Program-made: the position numbers and the translations under genes
In this document: positions 33,909 to 42,274 of the stretch, in pieces
How the letters are laid out: each line of letters starts with the position of its first letter
Position numbering within the stretch: position 1 is the first letter of the stretch
Source of the DNA: Bacteroidales bacterium UBA1216
GTDB taxonomy: Bacteria; Bacteroidota; Bacteroidia; Bacteroidales; Paludibacteraceae
Length of the DNA stretch: 47,921 nt
Assembly (NCBI GenBank): GCA_002309255.1
Contig: DBXI01000073.1
Location: 41,067-88,987 of the forward strand
Direction of reading: 5' to 3'
Notes under the pieces: generated by a model
The model's input: only the letters and a program-made list of their open reading frames with translations
What the model was told of the DNA's origin: nothing
Databases searched by the model: none

Positions 33909-34991
33909 TTAAAGGAAAATCTCTACCATCTGGTCTTTGCAAACAACGCAACCGGCTACTGCGGTTGCCAGGAAGAGCATCGCCAGAACGAAAAGCATGC
34001 GTTTGGGGCCCTTGGGTTTCAACGGGACAGAGGCGGACTGCAATACTGTGAATACCGGTGTGCTCTCTTGCAGACGTGCCTGCGTGGCAAGATACTGCTT
34101 CTGGAACGAGGTGTAGGCGGCTTGCTTGAGCTGCATCTCTGTCTCTAAATTCTGGGCTTCTATTCGATATTGCTCCAGATTCATACCGCTATGACTGTCT
34201 ATGAAACGCACATACTTCGCGCTTGCTTCATGATACTCTAAATACGCATTTTGCATTACGCCCTCATAATACGCAAGGTCGGTGCGATTCTTGATCGTGC
34301 GGTATTCGGTGATGAAGGTCTGAAGGGCTGCACATACAGAATCTCCCAAAGTGGCGCAAACCAATTTATCCTGAGCTGTAACGGTAAAGGTGATGACATC
34401 TGTTTTCTTGTCAACAGCGCAAGTTACGTCTTTTTGCATCTGATAAATAGCACTCCATTGCTTTTTGCTCATGCAGAATACATTCACGCCATCCTTGCTG
34501 CCGTTCTTTAGCATCGTAGGAGGCTCTTCTGTCGGCGAGAGTAATGAACGAATCTTACCTTTCCAGCGCTTCAGGAAAAACGATTTGTGCTCCTTCGTCA
34601 AATACTCATAGTATGTACCACGGAACTGATCATCGGATGTTGATACCGAAACATCAAATAATTTGACCAGAAAATTCGGAGATGATACGATCTCCGGGTA
34701 AATCATGGGATAGATGGCATCCGAACCGTTCATGTTACGAGAGTCAAACCCAAATGAGGAGGCCAAAGCCTGTAGCGAACTGGATGAACCGCCGGATTGG
34801 GATTCGGGCGCTAATAAAACCTCGCACGTATAGTAGCGCGGTACAGTGAGGATCAGTGCTACTGACAGTACAAACGTTATCGGCCAAAGCCAATAGAACA
34901 CTTTGCGGCGTCGCCACATTGTTTCTAACATTGTTTTGAAAACGTTGTATTGCTGTCCTTGATCACCCGAGGTGTATTTTGAATCGTCCAT
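33909..34991 (-). CDS. Wzz-like chain-length/co-polymerase protein without a kinase domain
   Basis: 360 residues. A cytoplasmic N-terminus precedes TM1 (FYWLWPITFVLSVALILTV, about 33-51), a long periplasmic region with helical coiled stretches (about 200-300), and a C-terminal TM2 ending a few residues before the stop. A proline-rich segment before TM2 (SVPLKPKGPKR) is typical. It sets polymer chain length together with Wzy and contacts the outer-membrane exporter. There is no C-terminal BY-kinase domain and no separate kinase gene in the window. The ATG at 34991 was preferred over 35066, which overlaps the exporter gene. Confidence 0.88.
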   Translation of the reverse strand: MDDSKYTSGDQGQQYNVFKTMLETMWRRRKVFYWLWPITFVLSVALILTVPRYYTCEVLLAPESQSGGSSSSLQALASSFGFDSRNMNGSDAIYPMIYPEIVSSPNFLVKLFDVSVSTSDDQFRGTYYEYLTKEHKSFFLKRWKGKIRSLLSPTEEPPTMLKNGSKDGVNVFCMSKKQWSAIYQMQKDVTCAVDKKTDVITFTVTAQDKLVCATLGDSVCAALQTFITEYRTIKNRTDLAYYEGVMQNAYLEYHEASAKYVRFIDSHSGMNLEQYRIEAQNLETEMQLKQAAYTSFQKQYLATQARLQESTPVFTVLQSASVPLKPKGPKRMLFVLAMLFLATAVAGCVVCKDQMVEIFL

Positions 34992-35046
34992 ATCGTTATG
35001 ATTAAATATCTGCTGATTGTGAATGCAAATAGGTTGAATCGTTGTG

Positions 35047-37452
35047 TTACTTATTTTTTGTCGCATTGATGATTAGCGTGGTCAGTGTAGCTGCTACACT
35101 TGCCAGTGATGCTGAGGCTGAGGCTATACTTACCCATTGAGCGGGGCTCGTTACCAGCCGATCGGGTCTACTCGGAACAACGATCTCGCAACCCGGCTGA
35201 ATCTTGCCGCCGCATGTAGGATGAACCTTGCCGTTGGCGTAGATGATATACGCCTTGCAGCGTTTGGCCTGATTGCTGAAGCCGCCGGCCTGATTGATAT
35301 AGTAGCGCGCGCGCTTGCCTTGGATATAACTTACCGTATTCGGATAGAGCACCTCGCCGTTGATCTTCACGGTCTTGTTCACGGTCGGTACAATCAGCAC
35401 GTCACCCTCGCGCAGTGTGATATCCTCATCGCTGCCGGGATTAGCCAAGGCTGCTTCCAGGTCAATACCTACCCAGTACGTGTCGCCCAGATCAAGCTTG
35501 TCCATGTTCACATTCTCCCGGTCCGAAGCAGCGCGGTTAATCTTTATTAATAGATCGCGGCGGATCTTCTCCTCCGGCGTCATGCGGCGTTGCAGACGAG
35601 CGCCGGCGCGATAAGCATGGCTATTCAGTCCTCCGGCTTGCATAATAAGATCCGACAAACGGTCGTCCTGGGTCTTCATCGAGTACGTACCTTCAAACAG
35701 CACTTCACCGCGAACGCGTACATGCATCTGCTGACCAAATGCCGGACTGCGACGAACAAAGATCTCATCGTACGGCTCTAACAGGAAACCGTGTTCGTCA
35801 ATGCCCATACTGTCCTTTAACTCCACCGAGAACAGCTGAGTACGGATCTGCAGCTCTTCTTTCGCTTTCGGATCGATCACACGACGAGCGATATCTACCT
35901 TGCTCGATGACGCTTTCTCGGTCAAACCACCCGCACGCAGTATCAGGTCTTCCACACTCTCATTGTGCGCAAAAGCAAACGTGTCAGGTCGATACACCTC
36001 ACCGTGAACAATCACTACCATATTTTCCAACTCATTCTTCTTTGAGGGGACAAACAACTGGTCTTCATTGCGTAACTCAACATCCTCAACACTGCCGTCC
36101 AGTATGCCCTGCAGATCAATCGTCACAGCCAGATAGGTGCGGTCAAGTTGCATGCGGTACAGTACGGCACGACCGGCTGATGCATCCTCACTCAACCCGT
36201 CGGCTGCGGCTACCAGGCTGCGGATGGTCTGCACATTCTCATCCAAACCGTAGTACCCAGGACGGAACACCGCTCCTTCGATCTCCACCGTGTTCTTCAA
36301 GCGAGGAAGGATAGCTGCTATCTCTACATCATCGCCGTCCATCAAGCGGAACGAACCGAAGTCAGCGTTGCGTATTGTATGTACCGATTGTGCTCCATCG
36401 TTCTTACGCACAACGCGCACGGCGTCCGTGTAAGCCTCACCGCTGAAACCGCCGGCGTAGTATAGCAGCCTATCCAATGTCTCATCCTGCTTCATCTCGT
36501 AGTACATCGGACGCTTTACTTTGCCATCTATGTTCACTAAAGCATTGTACGTATTCACAATAATCACATCGCCGTCCTCCAGACGAACATCACCCTCCAG
36601 GTTGCCATCCAGCAAATATTTGTACAGGTCAATCTCGCTCAATTGCTGATTCTGACGGAAGATGCGAATGGCACGCAATGTTCCTTTCTCACTAACGCCA
36701 CCGGCTGCATACAGCGCGTTCATCACATTGGCAAAAGCCGATAACTGATACGAGCCAGGAACATGCACTTCGCCCATCACGTTCACATTGATTGAACGTG
36801 TCTTACCCAGACTAAGCATGATCTGACTGCCCTGATAACGAGTGCCGATAGTGTTCTTCAGTCGGCGAGTAGCCTCAATAATCGTCAAACCACTCAACTG
36901 AATGGGACCATAGTTCTCAATGTTAATCATGCCGTCAGGAGTAATAGTGCGGCGCACATTCAGCTGACCAGCACCGAATATATCTATGATCACCTCATCA
37001 CCAGCGCCCAAAGTGTAGTTCTTAGGCGTAGGGACATTCACACGGGGCGTATATTTCGACTCTGATTTGCGGAAGATATCGCGACCGAATACGTTCGAAC
37101 CGCCACCCATGTTCGTCCCTTGCAGAGCCAACTCCATCATCCGCTGCTCGGCTATCTCGTCTGCCGCTAATTCTTCTTCTTCATCATTATTCATACGATC
37201 CACTGCAGGTGTTGAGCTCGGAGGAGTTGAGCTGGCGTTGTCTTGCATTGAGAAACCAGCCTGACTGCTGATGCGCTCCAACTGCTCTACCGTGGCGCCG
37301 CTAGCCAGCAACTGACGAGCTATCTCTTGCTCACTCTTGCCTTGGTTGTACAGGCTCATAGCCAACTGAACCACTTGTTGGTCGGTCATTGCCATCACTT
37401 GCAACAGAGGCAATAACAACATCAAAATAAGAATCGTTCGTATTTGTTTCAT
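35047..37452 (-). CDS. Polysaccharide export protein with SLBB repeats (Wza-like)
   Basis: 801 residues, about twice E. coli Wza. A cleavable signal peptide (1-21, ending VMAM) has no lipobox cysteine. An N-terminal helical region with an acidic linker (DEEEELAADE) is followed by the Poly_export domain (NYTLGAGDEVIIDIFG, about 147-162) and several SLBB domains, each opening with patterns such as GEVHVPGSY, GAVFRPGYY, GEVYRPDTF, GEVLFEGTY and GEVLYPNTV. It is probably the periplasmic/outer-membrane conduit for the polymer. The C-terminus is a Ser/Ala-rich hydrophobic segment that may be the membrane-spanning part. The next gene is the Wzz-like partner. Confidence 0.92.
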   Translation of the reverse strand: MKQIRTILILMLLLPLLQVMAMTDQQVVQLAMSLYNQGKSEQEIARQLLASGATVEQLERISSQAGFSMQDNASSTPPSSTPAVDRMNNDEEEELAADEIAEQRMMELALQGTNMGGGSNVFGRDIFRKSESKYTPRVNVPTPKNYTLGAGDEVIIDIFGAGQLNVRRTITPDGMINIENYGPIQLSGLTIIEATRRLKNTIGTRYQGSQIMLSLGKTRSINVNVMGEVHVPGSYQLSAFANVMNALYAAGGVSEKGTLRAIRIFRQNQQLSEIDLYKYLLDGNLEGDVRLEDGDVIIVNTYNALVNIDGKVKRPMYYEMKQDETLDRLLYYAGGFSGEAYTDAVRVVRKNDGAQSVHTIRNADFGSFRLMDGDDVEIAAILPRLKNTVEIEGAVFRPGYYGLDENVQTIRSLVAAADGLSEDASAGRAVLYRMQLDRTYLAVTIDLQGILDGSVEDVELRNEDQLFVPSKKNELENMVVIVHGEVYRPDTFAFAHNESVEDLILRAGGLTEKASSSKVDIARRVIDPKAKEELQIRTQLFSVELKDSMGIDEHGFLLEPYDEIFVRRSPAFGQQMHVRVRGEVLFEGTYSMKTQDDRLSDLIMQAGGLNSHAYRAGARLQRRMTPEEKIRRDLLIKINRAASDRENVNMDKLDLGDTYWVGIDLEAALANPGSDEDITLREGDVLIVPTVNKTVKINGEVLYPNTVSYIQGKRARYYINQAGGFSNQAKRCKAYIIYANGKVHPTCGGKIQPGCEIVVPSRPDRLVTSPAQWVSIASASASLASVAATLTTLIINATKNK

Positions 37453-37490
37453 AAATAGTTAGTTTTCAATTATAACCTTTCACATCTCTC

Positions 37491-38729
37491 TTAGTCTCTC
37501 TTGAAGATATCACGTGTATAAACTTTCTCCTTCACATCGCTCAGGCAGGCGTCAACTCGGTTGGCGAGTATCGTCTGGCTCTCTGCCTTGAACTGATCCA
37601 GATCATTCACTACCTTGCTCCCGAAGAACGTTGAACCGTCCTCCAGCGTCGGCTCGTAGATGATCACCGTCGCGCCCTTTGCCTTGATGCGCTTCATCAC
37701 GCCCTGGATGCTCGACTGGCGGAAATTATCGCTGTTCGATTTCATCGTCAGCCTGTACACGCCTATCACGCAACTCTTCTCCTGCTTGGCATCAAAATCG
37801 CCACGATGATAATAATCGTAATACCCCGCCTTAGCCAGCACTCTATCCGCGATAAAGTCCTTTCGCGTCCGGTTGCTCTCAACGATGGCGCCGATCAGGT
37901 TCTCCGGCACATCCTGATAGTTCGCTAACAGCTGCTTCGTGTCTTTCGGCAGGCAGTAACCTCCGTAGCCGAACGACGGGTTGTTGTAGTGCGTCCCGAT
38001 TCTTGGATCAAGGCATACACCCTCGATAATCTTCTGCGTATCAAGACCTTTCATCTCGGCGTAGGTGTCCAACTCATTGAAGTAACTCACCCGAAGCGCC
38101 AGGTACGTGTTGGCAAACAACTTCACCGCCTCGGCCTCCGTGAAGCCCATGAACAGCGTATCGATCTCCGGCTTGAGAGCACCTTCCTGCAGCAACCCAG
38201 CAAAACGCCTCGCAGACGCCAAAAGACGCTCGTCATGCATATCTGTACCCACAATGATTCGAGACGGATACAAGTTGTCGTACAGCGCCTTGCTCTCGCG
38301 CAAAAACTCTGGCGAGAATAATATATTCTTGCTTCCTGTCTTTGCCCGCACGCTCTCCGTGTATCCCACCGGCACCGTTGACTTGATCACCATCATTGCC
38401 TCAGAATTAACCTTCTGCACCAATCTGATCACCGTCTCTACAGCTGATGTGTCGAAATAGTTCTTCTGGGGATCATAGTTCGTAGGTGCGGCAATCACCA
38501 CAAACTCCGCATCCCTATAAGCCGTCTCTGCATCCAGAGTCGCCGTTAGATTCAATTCTTTCTCTGCCAGGTATTTCTCGATATAATCGTCCTGAATAGG
38601 CGACTGACCGCTGTTGATCATCGCCACTTTCTCCGGCACGATATCTACCGCAGTTACGTGGTTCTTCTGCGCCAACAGCGTTGCTATCGACAACCCAACA
38701 TATCCAGTTCCTGCTACAGCTATCTTCAT
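37491..38729 (-). CDS. ugd: UDP-glucose 6-dehydrogenase family protein
   Basis: 412 residues of the UDP-glucose/GDP-mannose dehydrogenase family. The NAD loop GTGYVG (7-12), VIKSTVPVGYT, FSPEFLRE and the catalytic Cys in FGYGGYCLPKDT are all in place. The short-loop form with YCLPKDTKQL matches Ugd rather than the HexNAc dehydrogenase type. The expected product is UDP-glucuronate, made in two NAD-dependent oxidations. It follows the HexNAc-type enzyme by 19 nt when started at the ATG at 38729. Confidence 0.9.
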   Translation of the reverse strand: MKIAVAGTGYVGLSIATLLAQKNHVTAVDIVPEKVAMINSGQSPIQDDYIEKYLAEKELNLTATLDAETAYRDAEFVVIAAPTNYDPQKNYFDTSAVETVIRLVQKVNSEAMMVIKSTVPVGYTESVRAKTGSKNILFSPEFLRESKALYDNLYPSRIIVGTDMHDERLLASARRFAGLLQEGALKPEIDTLFMGFTEAEAVKLFANTYLALRVSYFNELDTYAEMKGLDTQKIIEGVCLDPRIGTHYNNPSFGYGGYCLPKDTKQLLANYQDVPENLIGAIVESNRTRKDFIADRVLAKAGYYDYYHRGDFDAKQEKSCVIGVYRLTMKSNSDNFRQSSIQGVMKRIKAKGATVIIYEPTLEDGSTFFGSKVVNDLDQFKAESQTILANRVDACLSDVKEKVYTRDIFKRD

Positions 38730-38748
38730 CCTTTCAATTTTCTCCTTA

Positions 38749-40062
38749 TTACAGCCTCGCGTCAACTAAGTTCCTGTCCACAAACCCCTTCACATCAAAT
38801 ATCACCGCACCTTGCTCGCGATACTTGGCGAAGTCAAACGACTTGAACTGATCATGTGCCACACAAGCCACAACAGCCTCGTACTTCTTCGCGGGGGTAA
38901 CCTCCGCAATCAGCTCTTTCCCGTACTCATGCTTCACCACTGCAGGCGAAGCCCACGGATCATAGATATCCACCTTGCACCCGAAATCCTCCAGCTCGCT
39001 CGCTATGTCCACCACCTTCGTGTTACGGCAGTCTGGGCAGTTCTCCTTGAACGTTACACCTAATATCAGCACATTCGAGTCCTTGATCTTATGATCCTTC
39101 TGAATCATCAACTTAAGCGTCTTGTCTGCAATGAACTTAGCAATAGAGTTGTTCACAGCGCGTCCCGACAAGATCACCTGAGGATCATAGCCCAACGCTT
39201 TCGCCTTGTGCGCCAGGTAGTACGGGTCAACCGATATGCAGTGGCCGCCCACCAATCCCGGCCTGTATTTCAAGAAGTTCCACTTTGTCCCGGCGGCTTC
39301 AATCACATCGTTCGTATCTATCCCTACGCGGTCGCAGATCAGCGCCAGCTCGTTCATGAAGCTGATGTTCACGTCACGCTGGCTGTTCTCCACGGCCTTC
39401 GCAGCCTCCGCTACCTTCATGTTCGGAGCACGGTGTGTGCCGTTCTGTAGGATGCTGTTGTACAACGCATCCACTATATCAGCCACCTCGGGCGTCGAAC
39501 CCGAAGTGATCTTCTTGATCTTCGTCAGGGTATTCACCTTATCACCCGGATTGATTCGCTCCGGACTGTAACCGCAGTAGAAATCCTCATTGAACTTCAA
39601 CCCGCTGAACTGCTCCAGCACCGGCACGCAGTCTTCCTCCGTGCATCCTGGATAAACGGTTGATTCGTAGATAACTATGTCGCCTCTGTTCAGCGTCTTG
39701 CCGATCAGCTCACTCGCACTCAGTAGCGGTTTCAGATCGGGCGTGTTGAAACGGTCAATAGGCGTCGGAACGGTCACAATGTACGTGTTCGCCTGCTTCA
39801 ACTCGTTTACATCTGATGTCAGCGTCAGGCCAATCGGTCTTTGCTCCTTGTTCTTTACTCCTTGCTCATACAGATCCCTCGCCTGCTTCATCCCCACCAG
39901 ATCAGCTTCTAACGTGTGATCTTTTCCTGCCCGTAATTCTGCCACACGGGGCTCATAAATGTCAAAACCGATCACTCGGTACTTCTTGCCATACTCAATT
40001 GCCAGTGGCAGACCTACATAACCTAATCCCACCACGGCAATAACTCGTTCTGTCAAATCCAT
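38749..40062 (-). CDS. UDP-HexNAc 6-dehydrogenase (WbpA/TviB-like)
   Basis: 437 residues. GLGYVGLPLAIEYG is the NAD loop, with YESTVYPGCTEEDCVPVLE, YSPERINPGDK and the catalytic Cys in VGGHCISVDPYYL. The EEDCVP and GGHCISVDP patterns are those of WbpA/TviB, which oxidise UDP-GlcNAc (or UDP-ManNAc/GalNAc) to the uronic acid. With Ugd it would give the polymer two acidic sugar precursors. This is the first gene of the locus, behind the promoter at 40145-40176. Its roughly 76-nt leader contains the tandem 8-mer array. Confidence 0.92.
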   Translation of the reverse strand: MDLTERVIAVVGLGYVGLPLAIEYGKKYRVIGFDIYEPRVAELRAGKDHTLEADLVGMKQARDLYEQGVKNKEQRPIGLTLTSDVNELKQANTYIVTVPTPIDRFNTPDLKPLLSASELIGKTLNRGDIVIYESTVYPGCTEEDCVPVLEQFSGLKFNEDFYCGYSPERINPGDKVNTLTKIKKITSGSTPEVADIVDALYNSILQNGTHRAPNMKVAEAAKAVENSQRDVNISFMNELALICDRVGIDTNDVIEAAGTKWNFLKYRPGLVGGHCISVDPYYLAHKAKALGYDPQVILSGRAVNNSIAKFIADKTLKLMIQKDHKIKDSNVLILGVTFKENCPDCRNTKVVDIASELEDFGCKVDIYDPWASPAVVKHEYGKELIAEVTPAKKYEAVVACVAHDQFKSFDFAKYREQGAVIFDVKGFVDRNLVDARL

Positions 40063-40085
40063 ATTGTGTTTGATTATAATTTTCC

Positions 40086-40125
40086 CTCATCCACTAATCC
40101 CCTCATCCACTCATCCACTAATCCC
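40086..40125. repeat. Tandem 8-mer array in the leader of the polysaccharide operon
   Basis: Five consecutive octamers: CTCATCCA, CTAATCCC, CTCATCCA, CTCATCCA, CTAATCCC. The 16-mer CTCATCCACTAATCCC occurs perfectly at 40086-40101 and 40110-40125. The array lies between the predicted transcription start (about 40138) and the first start codon (40062). Copy-number change would alter the leader length. Confidence 0.8.
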
Positions 40126-40144
40126 TTCAATTTTAAAGCGGGCA

Positions 40145-40176
40145 CAAAGTTACAAAAAATATTTGATATTTGCAAA
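40145..40176 (-). promoter_or_regulatory. Bacteroidota-type promoter of the polysaccharide locus
   Basis: Minus strand: TTTG (40176-40173, within TTTGCAAAT), 20-nt spacer, TAACTTTG (40152-40145). It is the only strong minus-strand promoter upstream of the export genes, so it probably drives the long transcript from 40062 downward. It is divergent from the mltG promoter 362 nt away. Confidence 0.8.
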
Positions 40177-40295
40177 TTTTTCGACACTTTTTTTCGCTTT
40201 TATTGCCACTTTTTTCATTTTTGTTGACATATTTCCTCTTTTCCTCATCTTCACTCTCCCTCTTTAGTACGCCTACCCCCAAACGTCTTATCTTT

Positions 40296-40328
40296 ATCAT
40301 CTCTCCATCATCTCTCCATCATCCCTCC
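40296..40328. repeat. Three tandem 11-mers
   Basis: ATCATCTCTCC (40296-40306), ATCATCTCTCC (40307-40317) and ATCATCCCTCC (40318-40328) follow each other without gaps. They lie between the two divergent promoters. Pyrimidine-rich; no known protein site recognised. Confidence 0.8.
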
Positions 40329-40368
40329 TGCCTTCTACCTGTCTTCATCGAGCCGTCATCGAGACTAA

Positions 40369-40412
40369 ACCATAGGATAACCATAACATCACCATAGGAT
40401 AACCATAGGATA
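40369..40412. repeat. Four tandem 11-mers
   Basis: ACCATAGGATA (40369-40379), ACCATAACATC (40380-40390), ACCATAGGATA (40391-40401) and ACCATAGGATA (40402-40412). This gives exact 11-nt periodicity over 44 nt. The unit differs from that of the array at 40296-40328 but has the same length. Confidence 0.8.
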
Positions 40413-40445
40413 AAACGAAAATAATCCCAAAATCAAACCTATTAC

Positions 40446-40468
40446 TATATAATACGTAGTATTATATA
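40446..40468. other. Perfect 10-bp A/T-rich dyad
   Basis: TATATAATAC (40446-40455) and GTATTATATA (40459-40468) around GTA, followed by a five-T run at 40471-40475. It could be an operator about 70 nt upstream of the mltG -33 box, or a weak terminator. The stem has almost no G/C, so stability in RNA would be low. The whole interval 40063-40613 encodes no recognisable gene. Confidence 0.45.
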
Positions 40469-40537
40469 CTTTTTGTTGCTCGATTCTCTCATTTTTGTAA
40501 GATAAAATATCCAAAATCATAAAAATATGCTCGAATA

Positions 40538-40569
40538 TTTGCATATATCATTTTTTTTTCGTATCTTTG
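40538..40569 (+). promoter_or_regulatory. Bacteroidota-type promoter of mltG-engB
   Basis: TTTG (40538-40541, within ATTTGCATAT), 20-nt spacer containing a nine-T run, TATCTTTG (40562-40569). Transcription would begin near 40576, about 38 nt before the ATG at 40614. Confidence 0.82.
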
Positions 40570-40613
40570 CCTTTTAATTTGAATTTGAAGCAAAGTATTA
40601 CGTGCAAACAACA

Positions 40614-41663
40614 ATGAATTCAACCCAGCGAAACATATTGATTGTCGCAGGAGTAGTGCTGCTGCTCTTACTTGGTGCAGGACTCTACGCAGGCATTCGT
40701 AACTATCACTACACACGTCGTAATCTCGTCAGCATTGATGGCAAGGAGCACGGCTACTATGTTTATCCCGAAACATCGCTTGACAGCATACTTGATCTAG
40801 TGAAGGCTGACTACAACATCCGCTCCAACTATGCGTTCCGCAAAGATCTCCAGCGTTCACAAATTCGTTCTGCCAAACCCGGATACTACCTCTTCCCTGC
40901 CGAGATGGGAAACAGAACGCTCTTCATCCGCCTGCGACAGGGCGAGCAGACGCCGATCAAGATGCGTTTCAACTACGGCGTGCGCACCAACGAGCATCTG
41001 GCTTCCAGACTTGGCAAGCAACTGCTGACAGATTCCGCTAGCATCATCGCCCTGCTCAATGACAACGACTTCCTCAGCCGCTATGAGATGAACACCGAGA
41101 CAGCCCGCTGCCTCTTCATGCCCGATACGTATGAGGTCTATTGGACGATGACCGCCGAACAACTCTTCGATCGTATGTTCCGCGAGTATCGACGCTTTTG
41201 GAACGAGAAACGCCGCGCCCAGGCTCAGGCACTCGGACTAACCCCGCAGCAGGTTTATACCCTCGCCAGTATCGTCACATCTGAAACAACCAACCCGCAA
41301 GAGTACCCGATCATCGCAGGACTTTACCTCAACCGCATGCGCATAGGCATGCACCTGCAGGCCTGCCCTACAGCTGTTTACGCCACACGTAGTTTCAAGG
41401 CGCGGCGCGTTACGCACTCGATGACGCAATTCAAGTCGCCGTACAACACGTATATCAACCCCGGTCTGCCTCCTGGTCCCATTCGTGTCACGCAGGCCGA
41501 AGTGATCGACTCAACCCTGCATGCCACACGCAGCAAGTACCTCTACATGTGCGCCAACCCTGACTTCTCCGGTACGCATGTGTTCTCCGAGTCCTACACC
41601 AAGCACGCAGCTACGGCACGTCAGTACCAACGCGAACTCAATAAACGAAAGATACGCCGATGA
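40614..41663 (+). CDS. mltG: Endolytic murein transglycosylase MltG (YceG-like)
   Basis: 349 residues. A short cytoplasmic N-terminus and one transmembrane helix (8-26) anchor the protein in the inner membrane, followed by a LysM-like region and the YceG domain. The catalytic stretch TLASIVTSETTNPQEYPIIAGLYLNRM contains the conserved Glu of the SET triplet, and LPPGPI near the C-terminus is the usual second motif. The enzyme cuts nascent glycan strands in the periplasm. The ATG at 40614 was chosen over an in-frame GTG at 40602. The stop overlaps engB by 4 nt (ATGA, 41660-41663). Confidence 0.92.
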   Translation: MNSTQRNILIVAGVVLLLLLGAGLYAGIRNYHYTRRNLVSIDGKEHGYYVYPETSLDSILDLVKADYNIRSNYAFRKDLQRSQIRSAKPGYYLFPAEMGNRTLFIRLRQGEQTPIKMRFNYGVRTNEHLASRLGKQLLTDSASIIALLNDNDFLSRYEMNTETARCLFMPDTYEVYWTMTAEQLFDRMFREYRRFWNEKRRAQAQALGLTPQQVYTLASIVTSETTNPQEYPIIAGLYLNRMRIGMHLQACPTAVYATRSFKARRVTHSMTQFKSPYNTYINPGLPPGPIRVTQAEVIDSTLHATRSKYLYMCANPDFSGTHVFSESYTKHAATARQYQRELNKRKIRR

Positions 41664-42274
41664 TCCGCACAGCTCAATTCACCATCTCTTCCACCGATGT
41701 GTTGCGCTCGCCGCAGACCACGCTGCCCGAGTATGCGTTCATCGGACGAAGTAACGTAGGCAAATCCAGCCTGATCAACAAGCTCACGCGTCAACCCAAA
41801 CTCGCCAAGACCAGCCAGAAACCCGGCAAGACGCTGCTCATCAACCACTTCACTGTCAATGCCGGTGCATCCGACGCATGGGCACTCGTTGATCTCCCCG
41901 GTTATGGCTTTGCGCAGGCCGGCAAAGCACAACGTGAAGCGCTCCGCAAGATGATTGAACGTTACTGCCTGCTCCGCGAACAGCTCTGCTCGCTCTTCGT
42001 GCTTGTTGACGCACGTCTGCCCATGCAAACCATCGATCGCGACTTCATGAACTGGCTGGGGGAGAACAATATCCCCTTCGCGCTCGTATTCACAAAAGCC
42101 GACAAACTCGGCAAGGAACGTCTCGCAGCCAACATCGATGCCTACAAGCACCAACTGCTCGAGTTCTGGGAAGAGCTACCGCCACTGTTCGTCACCTCCG
42201 CCGAGAACGGCCTTGGCTGCGACGAACTAACAGAATACATTGAGTCCATCAACCATGATCTGGGACAACAATGA
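41660..42274 (+). CDS. engB: Ribosome biogenesis GTP-binding protein EngB/YsxC
   Basis: 204 residues, the usual family size. G1 is GRSNVGKSS (29-37), G3 DLPGYG (78-83), G4 TKAD (145-148) and G5 TSA near residue 178. TSQKPGKT (51-58) is the family-specific switch I region. EngB assists assembly of the large ribosomal subunit. It is translationally coupled to mltG upstream and overlaps the following gene by about 20 nt. Confidence 0.95.
   Translation: MIRTAQFTISSTDVLRSPQTTLPEYAFIGRSNVGKSSLINKLTRQPKLAKTSQKPGKTLLINHFTVNAGASDAWALVDLPGYGFAQAGKAQREALRKMIERYCLLREQLCSLFVLVDARLPMQTIDRDFMNWLGENNIPFALVFTKADKLGKERLAANIDAYKHQLLEFWEELPPLFVTSAENGLGCDELTEYIESINHDLGQQ

Noticed and set aside
40296..40412. CRISPR array
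   Set aside because: Units are only 11 nt, directly abutting, with no unique spacers and no cas genes nearby.
40614..41663. Loss of the catalytic Glu in MltG because the usual E-K-E triplet reads T-S-E
   Set aside because: The second Glu of the triplet, which I take to be the invariant one in the family, is retained; the first position varies in relatives.
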